Below the pieces are notes generated by a model, which had not been told where the DNA came from, did not search any database, and worked only from the letters and a program-made list of their open reading frames with translations. From assembly GCA_964019425.1 (NCBI GenBank), contig OZ025836.1:637696-701695 (forward strand): a stretch of DNA of 64,000 bases, in the 5' to 3' direction. The DNA comes from Flectonema sp. DT1601. Taxonomy: Eukaryota; Euglenozoa; Diplonemea; Diplonemida; Diplonemidae. A program made the position numbers and the translations under genes. Position 1 is the first letter of the stretch; the number at the start of each line of letters is the position of its first letter. This document shows, in pieces, positions 55,615 to 64,000 of the stretch.

Positions 55615-55838
55615 AGTTTTTCTCTCTCTTCTCTTGTTGTAATGCACGGTCAGATAAGCACACATGCAGTAGTTTGGTTATATTTTTATTATTTCTCTTT
55701 TACCTCAAAAAATCTTTTTTTTAAATAAATCAGAAATAAGACTCAATTGTGTTAAATAAACAATAGTTATAAAAAAAAAATGTATAAAAAAAAAGAGAGA
55801 AAGGAAAATTAGGCCATAAGGTAGTTAGTAATTTTTTC

Positions 55839-55870
<32 letters not shown>

Positions 55871-57453
55871 GAATGTGAGCAACCAAATGCTGTAAGCATT
55901 AAGTGTCCTTGTAAATTCTGTTGTACATATGCATATATTTACTTCTTTATAAATATGCTTAATATGCAATTTTCACCCCCCTTGTTTTGGTTAGTTATTT
56001 TTTTTATTTTTATTTTTTTTACTTCGAATAATCTTTTTGTGTCAGAAAAAGCACACCAAGCAAAGAATGGGAGGGTAAAAAAAATTATTTCTCACAAACT
56101 GAGTTTGTTTTAATACGTGATATGTTATAAAGTGAAATGATTGTGTAAAAAGAACGGATTGAGACAACAAATCAGCCTTAAAAAAAAATTAGGTAAAATG
56201 GCTTCATTCTGATTCTTTTTCTCCTGTCCAGTCGGTAGTTAAGACAACCTGTTGGTGGAAAGGTGTTGTGTCGAAAATAATTAACCCTCCTTTTCTTTGT
56301 TGGTCACAGTCGATGTCCGCATATTCTGGTTAGGTGTAGTTTCGTTTTTTTTTTTTTTTTTTTTGTTTTTTTTTTCGTTCTAAAGTTCTCCAGGTTTTTT
56401 TATTTTTTTTATTTTGCGAAGCAGACTCCCCTCGAGAATTAATTTCTTTTATTTTTTTTTTAATTTTTTTTTATTACGAACAATTTCCGACAGTAATAAA
56501 AAAAAAAACAAAAAAAAAAAAAAAAACTACACTCCAGACTTGTTGACTGAAGGCACAAAATCTTTTGATTTAATGCCATCTTTTTAACAAACTTATTTTA
56601 ACCTTTGCAAATGTTGTATTTTACTCACTGAGAGCTGTAAGTGATTGTCCCTTTTTTTTCTTTTTTTTTTCCTTCTTTTTTTGAAGAACAATCAACAGCA
56701 GCTCCTTGAAAGTAAATATATTGTTGTTTTGCCACTAGCGTCGGTAGAACCCTTCGACCTTTTGGTGTAAAAAAAAAAAAAAGAAACATGAAAATAATCA
56801 GAAAGCGTGCCCCGCTTCTGCTTGCGAAAAACCTTTCTTTTGGAATGAAAATTACAAATAGGTCACGTTCTCTATTTTTGGTGTGAAATGCATGACTTTT
56901 TTTCTGAGGGGATTTTACACCCCCGTTGTGGCGTTTTTTGAATAGAGTTCGAAACACACGTGTCTTGTGACGTTTTTTTCATCCTGCTATTTTACTGTTT
57001 ATTAAAAATCTTTTTATTTTTATGTTGTATTTTGTTTGCATGCCCCCCCTCGGAACTGCCGTCGTAGTAGAAACGTGACCGCGTTGGTACTTATACGAAG
57101 ACCTGCGTGTTTTATGTTTTGTCTACTGTGGTGGCTGCTTTAACAGAATCGTGTTGTCACTTTAATAAATTAATTCCCACAATGGAAAGGAAAAAACAGA
57201 AACCTGTTTTTGAATACCAATCACGACAAACCTAATCCTGTATCCTTCATAGATGTTGGTATTTTATAGAATTAATCCTAGTCAGTGAATCCACTGCGGA
57301 GAGAATTCTATTTGTGGAGGCTTGGTCATCGTGTGCAGCACACTTTTGATCAAGAAAGTAAAAAGGGAGATGTAAAGAATAATTGTAGTTCTGCAGTTTC
57401 TTTCCCCCCATTATTTTTTTCCCCCTTTCTTTTTTCAGACTGAATTCACAATG

Positions 57454-57485
<32 letters not shown>

Positions 57486-60400
57486 AACGAAAGCCGACTG
57501 TTGTGTGAATACCCTGAGCGATGACTTTTCTTTTTTGATGTTTTTTTTATTTCAGAATGTCAAAGATGATTGATTTCCTTTTATCTCTTTCAGATCTCTC
57601 TTTTATATCGAAATCTCAGTTCTAGTAATGAAAAACCATTCGAAATTGTGTCTCCTCTTTTATTTACCAATTGAAGACAATAATACAGAAAACAGGCAGA
57701 AAGTAGACAGATTCTCAATTATTACATGTCATGCTGTTGGGGATCTTATTAGGGTACTTTAAAAAAAAAGAAAATAATAATAATAATAATAATCGGAACA
57801 GAAACCCTGATGCCGCTGTTTTCTGCAATTAATAAGTCAGTTTTGGAGTAGACATTATTTTTTAAAATAGTTATCAGAAAAAAATTTGCATAGGTTGAGT
57901 TGAGTATTCTTCTTTTCTTTTTTTTCTCTTCTTTTTTCTCTATCCAGTTTTACTTTCAGTAAAAAGCATATTTTTTGTTGACCTCTTTTATTGTCAACTC
58001 AAATTTGCTGTAGCTGGTGTTTCTTTTTTGTTGTTTTAAAGTAATTCTTCATGATTCTCTTTTGGAGTCGTGTGATTTAATAAAAAATGCTGAATTCTCA
58101 GCTTCTTTAGGGTATCGATTATCCGTATCGCTTTAGGGTGTATGCTGTGTGGCATTTATTTTTTTTGGCGTATTTCTCGTCGTATCCCTTTTGTCTCGCG
58201 TGTTCTTTCCCCGCATTTTAAGCTGGGTAGCTGAGAATTTTTCTTTGCCAAGGCTAAGCTGTTCCTTTTGTAATTCTAAACGGTACCATGACTACGGTTG
58301 ATGTTACAACGCAAGGTTATTTAAACTCAAAAAGAAAGAAAAAAAAACCGAGTCTGAAAAGACAATAAGCTCAATAGTAATCCTCAGGCACCGATTCCGA
58401 TCTGCAGACATTCTGACTGCAGTTTGATTATACATGGATAAGGTTTGTTATGTGGTGAGCGTTTACCCTCTGAAAACATCAATTCCTTTGAGACAATTAT
58501 CAAGTCTTTTACAAAACGAATTTCGAGACTGACTTCTGAAGATTTGTTACAATTCTAGTGTTGTTGTTTTCTTTCTCGTGCGTGACTTTATCTGATTAAT
58601 TTAAATAAAAGACATGAGCAGTCATCTATCTATTAAGTATGTGTGGATCAAACACCTCTATAGTACTTAACATGTTCAGGCATGTAATCGTCTTTTTTTG
58701 ATTCAGTGGGTGTGAATGTTTTTGTTTGAGCGTGGAGTTGCTTTTTTTTAATGACCCACCTTTACTTTCTTTTTTTGCTGGCTTTTGTCCACACCTCGAC
58801 TAGACTACGAGCTGTGTGAGCTTTCCTCTGGGGAAGGGGAAAAAAAAAACAAAAAAAAAAAAAACCCTTTTTTATTAAACTACTGCTCTTTCCAACAATT
58901 GCTTTTTATATTTCTTAAATAAATATCAGTCGAGTTAGCTAACTGTCTGCTCTTCCCTAGACCTTTCTGATGAAGGCCTAAGAGGGACAAGTAGTATACT
59001 ATTAAGGCTCCTGCGGATTCCACAAGTGTTTTATTATGGAACACCGGAACAATTGTGTTTTTATAATTTTTTTTTTTTTTTTTTTTTTTTTTTACATTTT
59101 TGTTTTAGTGCACTATCTTATAATAAACTCCCATACTAAACGTCTGCTCTCGCGGGTTGGTAGTCATTGTTGTTGTTTTCAGGTTATTCTACGTGTCTTA
59201 TCGAGAGGGTTGGCTAGTAGTGATTTAACTGCTACCCTGATAAATAAAATAGTTTTTGCTTCATTCGAAATAATGAAAATGTGACCAGTCAGGCTTTCTA
59301 ACTTTCAATGTCTTCTCAGGATCTTACATTATTACTGCTACGCACGAGTGTAATGCTGTTTTATATCTTTGCATTGTAGCTGTTATTTTCTGTCATATTT
59401 CTCAGTGTTAACCTTATTACTATCTTTTAGTATTTTAAAAGTTTATTACTGTTTTTCTAACAACTCACGTTCGTCATTTCACATGTTTTTTTTTTTTTTT
59501 TTTTTCAAAACCTTTTTTTTTTTTTTTTTGTTTTGTTTTGTTTGTTTTTCCCCCTTTTTCTCTCCTCTCTTTTTTTTTTTTTTTTTTTTTAATTAATATT
59601 CTCCCGCTTCAGCGATTCACTTGGATTCTCAGGTGTGTTGCAATACATGTAATGCGGTATTAATAGTTAGGGGGAGGTGACATCTTCCTTGACAGGCTTC
59701 TTTTTTTTTTCCCTCTTTGGAAAACCTTCGAAGTGTGAGATTTGCAGACATTATTTACTTCACGTTTTTCAGTCTAAAAAAGAAAGTTACGTTTTTTATG
59801 TACTGCCGAATACGAATTTATTTCCTTTGGAAGAGTCTCACCATCATCTTAAATACGCAACTTTTATAATGCGTGATTTGATACATCTGCTCAGATGGTG
59901 AGCTTTTCCCTCTTTTTTATTTTTATTTTTTTTTGACATCACTTATTCGTTTACAAGTAGTGCTGTAAGCTGTATAATGCGGTAACACTAGTGAACTACA
60001 CACTACACGGTGGTTTCATTTTTTTTTTTTTTTGTTTGTTTGTTTCTCTCTCTCTCCTCCTTAAAAATTGTACTTGCCTCCTGAATTTGATGGTTTAATT
60101 GTTATATTCTTCTCTCTTCTCATTCTTGTTTCTTCAAAAAAAAATAAAAACCCCCCCAAACAAGCAACAACAACAGTAATATTTGCGACTTTTTTCGAGG
60201 CCTAACAAAGGATAGGTTAGAGCCTAGAGGGAACTTCTTTTTACTACGCGATACTAAGCCAGAATACAATCTGCAACGGCTATTCAGCGATCTATTTGTT
60301 TACTTTTGTTGTTCTTTTTTGACACAGCAAAAGTCGAAAATTAACCGAAAGAGTATCTTGCTTACTATCAAAACATGTTTGCCTTCACTTCCGGCACATG

Positions 60401-60903
60401 TCAGACAGGTAGCTACTGCACTTGTTGAGAGTGCAGTAGCTACCCATTTCAATAATTATAGAAAATCGTCGTTTTTTTTAAAAAAAAAGTGACGATATCC
60501 GAAATGTGAAGAATTTTAAACCCTTGCGACTCTACACAAGCGGTCTTTGCTGATTGGAGCCCTTCCCAGATATGAAGACCAGTGAACCATCAGCAGATAT
60601 ACTAATGGGCGAACAAATAATTAAGGAGGAAAGAAATATTAGAAAAGAAAAAAAAAGAAGAAGAAAGAAATATTACGTTTTATTCATATTTTTTATTTTA
60701 TTTTCATAAGTCCTTTACGTTGTGTCAATTATAAGTTTTTTTTTTTTTTTTTTTTTTCCCTCCGTTCTTATTAAATTGAAACTTTACAAATTGTACTCTC
60801 AACAGGAACACACGTCGTCTGCACTACGCACATCTATTGACACGGTCCTTTCTTTTTATCATTTATTCATTTTTTTTATCAGAGATACACCTACAGGGAA
60901 GGA
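55337..60903. other. Gene-free AT-rich spacer (5.6 kb)
   Basis: No supported gene. Homopolymer runs of 15-35 recur. Short open frames are poly-Phe or poly-Lys artefacts. The clearest structure is the perfect hairpin at 60408-60444; another hairpin (AGGC-CTAAC / GTTAG-AGCCT) lies near 60199-60228. A T-tract ending in ATCAG (60882) lies 21 nt before the last host gene. Confidence 0.55.
60408..60444. other. Perfect 15-bp hairpin with 7-nt loop
   Basis: GGTAGCTACTGCACT at 60408-60422 pairs without mismatch to AGTGCAGTAGCTACC at 60430-60444 around the loop TGTTGAG. Flanking bases do not pair. It lies about 460 bp upstream of the gene at 60904. It could be a small-RNA precursor, a transposon-footprint inverted repeat or a structured UTR or spacer element. 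Confidence 0.7.
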
Positions 60904-63000
60904 ATGTATCTTCGCTTACTACTGCTGACGTTAGTTGCAGTCAGTGTTTTGAGTGACAACTTATTTACTCATACCTCAACATTGACGGAAGGAGTATTAA
61001 AACAGACAGTAGTATTTGAAGGTGAGGGGAATGTATATGTTTGTGATGGCCGATCAATGGTTAGACTGTGGAAGGGAACTGAAGTTGCGAGAGCTGTAGT
61101 CCATCACCCGATAGCGATTGTGATTACAAGGGAAGTCATAGTTTTGTTTCAACGTCAGAATTTTGTTCAAATTGGAAAAAATAACCTTTCGTTTGTAAAT
61201 GAAGTCCGATCGTCAAAAACAAAAGAGAGTGAGATTACTGTATTACAAAATTCATTCACAATCGGAAGGTCTGGAGGCAACATCGTCAACCAAACACTGT
61301 TGGAACCTTCGAATATAAAAAACAGTAATATCAACAGAGCCATCATATCAATGGCGTATCCTTCAGAAACAAGTTCTGGTGGACATCTTGATTGTGCTGT
61401 TGGATTCTTACCAAATGCTATTTATGATGGAAAGTTTATAACATCATTCTCAAAGGGTCTTCTTACTATTTATAACGTGACATCGACGTGTGAGATATCA
61501 GAAATCGCAACTGATGCCGTGAATATCAATTCAGCGACTGTTCTTGGAATGACTTTAGGAACAAAGCATCAAATCGTATTGCTTCTTCGTCATCATAGCA
61601 AAGGCAATACGAGGTATCTCGTCTCATTTATAAACACTGAGAATTATCCAGAACAGAGATTAACTAGTGTCGTGTTTCTTCTTTCTGATAAGTTTTATGA
61701 AATGGGATTACTTGGATTGGAGTCAAGGAGAGATCTGTTAGAAAAAAAATTGAAAAATCTTCGGTTTTCATACAGCACTGACAGACAGACGGTTACAGTA
61801 GTTGGAAGGGGATATGCTCAGGTTTGGGAATTGTTTATTAAAAAAAGAGAGAATTGGGAACACGATTTTTCACAATACCTCTTCTTTGAAGTAGATCAAC
61901 CCGCTACGAATAGAACCCTCTCGAAATGGTCTGAAATAGGACATGAAACTCTCAGAGTGACACTTGGTGATGGAGTAATGTTATCTAGATTATTTATATT
62001 GGCGGAGAAGACTTGTACGAAATCAAGTTTTAAATCGTATCCTAAAAGTGTTCATCCTCTTCAATTATCGTATTTAGGATCTCAATCTGTGGGATTATTA
62101 CTATTCTCTGTCTGTGTAGTAAGTTCTATTTGTTTGTTACTTTTTATTGTAGAAGTTGGATTTCATCGCTTTGATATAGACATTCCTCTAAAAGCACCTT
62201 CTAGTGTCTTGTTAGTATTACAGAGTCAGTATCAACTGCTATCATTATCGTCTACTATGATTTTGTTGTATCCCTTGGAGGGTGGATGGGGATTCTTTGA
62301 AGTATACGAACAATTGATTGCGCCATCGTCTCTTTTCGTCCTCATATCCTGTCTGGGAATTCCTTATTACATTCACGGAACGATTAAAGCTGGAGTCGTT
62401 CATAATAAAAAAGCTGTTTTTACATACGAAGATCCGATTGTATTTCATGAGAGAGGCATCCTAGTAAGAATCTTGATAGGGCCAGGAGAGTGGACTCCGT
62501 TGTTCAACAGTGAGAGGAATTGGGTTGAGAAACACGCTTCTATTCTAACTCTTTACAATCAGGAAGGTATTTGGCTTTGTAACATTGAGTTGATTGTTAC
62601 TCTTTTGGTTTCAGTTCTCAATTCTTGGAAAGCAGATTCTGACGTTGGATGTGGAATGCTCAAACTAGCAAGTTGTTCTCTAATGATATCCTTAACAATA
62701 ATTCAAGTGGTCTATAAACCATTTTCTAGGCCTAGAAATAACATATACTACCCACTGATTAGTATGTCACAAGCGATTGCTCTCATCTGTCGATCTGTTT
62801 CCCTATTCATTGGTGACATAGACCATGTGATTAATGATGTGGGTAGCTTCATATTTGAGTTTAGTGGTGCTATAATTTCAGCGAAGGTCGTGTTGGATAT
62901 CTTGGCTGTTGGAATTATTTTCAAGACTAAGAGGAGTCAGAAAGTAACGAAACAGGCATGGCTTCAACTACAGAAATCAACATCAACAGATGTAGTGTAG
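60904..63000 (+). CDS. Propeller-like/multi-pass membrane protein without stalk (member 3)
   Basis: A 698-residue protein with a signal peptide (1-16, MYLRLLLLTLVAVSVL) and an extracellular beta-rich domain (about 20-385) with several Asn-X-Ser/Thr sites. It has no proline-rich stalk. About six membrane spans start near residue 397 (SVGLLLFSVCVVSSICLLLF). The intramembrane loop ILIGPGEWTPLFNSERNWVEK aligns with LGKGEW...WVNRY of member 1, and VYKPFSRPRNN with the TRPYRRPRDN of member 1. It ends in a short basic cytoplasmic tail. This shows that the membrane domain is the conserved part while the outside varies. The start is the ATG at 60904, 21 nt after a T-tract/CAG. No named family recognised. 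Confidence 0.72.
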   Translation: MYLRLLLLTLVAVSVLSDNLFTHTSTLTEGVLKQTVVFEGEGNVYVCDGRSMVRLWKGTEVARAVVHHPIAIVITREVIVLFQRQNFVQIGKNNLSFVNEVRSSKTKESEITVLQNSFTIGRSGGNIVNQTLLEPSNIKNSNINRAIISMAYPSETSSGGHLDCAVGFLPNAIYDGKFITSFSKGLLTIYNVTSTCEISEIATDAVNINSATVLGMTLGTKHQIVLLLRHHSKGNTRYLVSFINTENYPEQRLTSVVFLLSDKFYEMGLLGLESRRDLLEKKLKNLRFSYSTDRQTVTVVGRGYAQVWELFIKKRENWEHDFSQYLFFEVDQPATNRTLSKWSEIGHETLRVTLGDGVMLSRLFILAEKTCTKSSFKSYPKSVHPLQLSYLGSQSVGLLLFSVCVVSSICLLLFIVEVGFHRFDIDIPLKAPSSVLLVLQSQYQLLSLSSTMILLYPLEGGWGFFEVYEQLIAPSSLFVLISCLGIPYYIHGTIKAGVVHNKKAVFTYEDPIVFHERGILVRILIGPGEWTPLFNSERNWVEKHASILTLYNQEGIWLCNIELIVTLLVSVLNSWKADSDVGCGMLKLASCSLMISLTIIQVVYKPFSRPRNNIYYPLISMSQAIALICRSVSLFIGDIDHVINDVGSFIFEFSGAIISAKVVLDILAVGIIFKTKRSQKVTKQAWLQLQKSTSTDVV

Positions 63001-64000
63001 TTTTTAGTTATTGCATATGAGAGGATGCCAAAAGTACAGGACTATTTGGGCCAAAGGTAACTGGCAGCACCTGGAACATATTCTGACCACTTTTCCTACT
63101 ATGTTCTATACTCGAAAAATTGAAATCCGTGTCTGGGATCCCACTTTACTCATCGCCAGTTCCAAAATTCCATATTTTCTCATGCAAAATGGTTGTATTT
63201 TGCACTGTGGGTGACTGTAACTAAGGGGGAAGCAGGTTAGTACAAAGTTCCTACTTAACACCAATCTATGGTAATTGCAATCTCCCTTCTGTTTCAGAGA
63301 AAAGGATTGGCAAACTTAAAACACTTGATGTAGTTGCACTGATGGGGTTTGCTCGTGCACGAACTAGGTACTAATAGAACACTCAACATGCTGTCACAAT
63401 TGTTTGGTAGTGTGCTGGTACACTCACTCCTTTCTTCGTTTGAGATACATTCTCATGGGGCCAGAGGACACGGTTGTGCTGCTAGTCTCTGAGTCTGAAG
63501 CCCCAGTGGTACTGCTGCTGCATTCTGTGTCTTGAGATCTCTCTAAGCCAGGGCAGTTCCTTCTATCATGACCATGTTCACCACATGCCCCACACTTCTG
63601 TTTCTTCCTTCCTGACTCTGGGGGGGGGTCTTACTGGTGTTCTGCTTCTTAAGGCTGCGCGCATGTGCTATACCTCCAAACAAGACATCCTTCTCTCGCT
63701 TATTCTTCAGAGAGTTGATGAGCTTCGAGTGCTCGATCTGTTCACATTCGTCGGTATCATCGCCGATGGTCAGGGGTTCTGCCAATTATCAGTTTCTCGG
63801 TCTTCGTTAACGACCGGGGGTGCGAGCTGCGTTCTACTACAGAGGAATATCCGCTCTTCCTTTCAACACCCTTTATTAGCTTGGTGAGTTTCTTGCGAAT
63901 ACCCTGACCAGCTAGGCAGTAGTTGTAAACGTCTGTTTGACAAGCCAATTTTTGATATTGGTCAGGTCGCATCCGACGATAAGTTGTGTGGGATACAACG
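63001..64000 (-). mobile_element. Remains of a mobile element with a CCHC zinc knuckle (runs off the window)
   Basis: From about 63010 the composition changes: long A/T runs stop and G+C rises. On the minus strand a zinc knuckle, KCGACGEHGHDRRNCPG, spans 63553-63594 in the order C-x2-C-x4-H-x4-C. It is followed by a Ser/Thr-rich, then basic C-terminal end. The upstream part is coding-like but not one continuous frame, so the copy looks degraded. Zinc knuckles at the C-terminus occur in Mutator-like transposases and in gag-type proteins of retroelements; I cannot choose between them because the rest lies outside the window. Confidence 0.55.

Overview
This looks like nuclear DNA of a flagellated protist. 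It is AT-rich and full of long poly-A and poly-T runs. It carries eukaryotic genes (alpha-tubulin, FYVE, SPX transporter, LRR, RCC1) with few GT-AG introns and the standard genetic code. The alpha-tubulin tail, the pyrimidine-tract/AG just upstream of most start codons, and a short SSU-rRNA-like stretch with a GGTTGATTCCG core resemble Euglenozoa and other excavates. That placement is an inference; no lineage is proven.

Layout. 1-11.3 kb is a spacer with no convincing protein gene; it holds an SSU-like fragment and a few foldable islands. 11.3-12.5 kb: a two-exon FYVE gene. 12.5-17.7 kb: another spacer. 17.7-25.5 kb: a repeat-bearing protein that may be a ciliary microtubule protein, a TPMT-family methyltransferase, a GST, a SARAF-like membrane protein, a type II membrane protein and a proline-rich protein. 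26.2-30.9 kb: an SPX-SLC13-type transporter whose first intron is almost filled by ten copies of a ~190-bp tandem unit that can fold as RNA. 32.2-38.2 kb: a putative mitochondrial protein, a hydratase-family enzyme, an LRR protein and a possible SseB-like protein followed by an in-frame tail. 38.4-51.6 kb: a secreted RCC1-repeat protein, then two large surface proteins (LVIVD-like propeller, proline-rich stalk, multi-pass membrane domain). 52.3-55.3 kb: alpha-tubulin and a DUF3592-like two-TM protein. 55.3-60.9 kb: spacer with a perfect 15-bp hairpin. 60.9-63.0 kb: a third, stalk-less member of the propeller family. 63.0-64.0 kb: a differently composed segment with the remains of a minus-strand mobile-element protein bearing a CCHC zinc knuckle.

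All host genes lie on the + strand, and most start codons sit 6-27 nt after a pyrimidine- or T-rich tract ending in AG. This suggests a co-directional, possibly polycistronic, trans-spliced organisation, though very short 5' UTR introns would look the same. Conventional introns tend to sit close to the stop codon (FYVE, SARAF-like, hydratase, alpha-tubulin) or just after the first 20 codons (SPX transporter). Several products are therefore only correct once the small extra exon is added. The strongest leads are the intronic 190-bp array and the propeller-stalk-membrane protein family.
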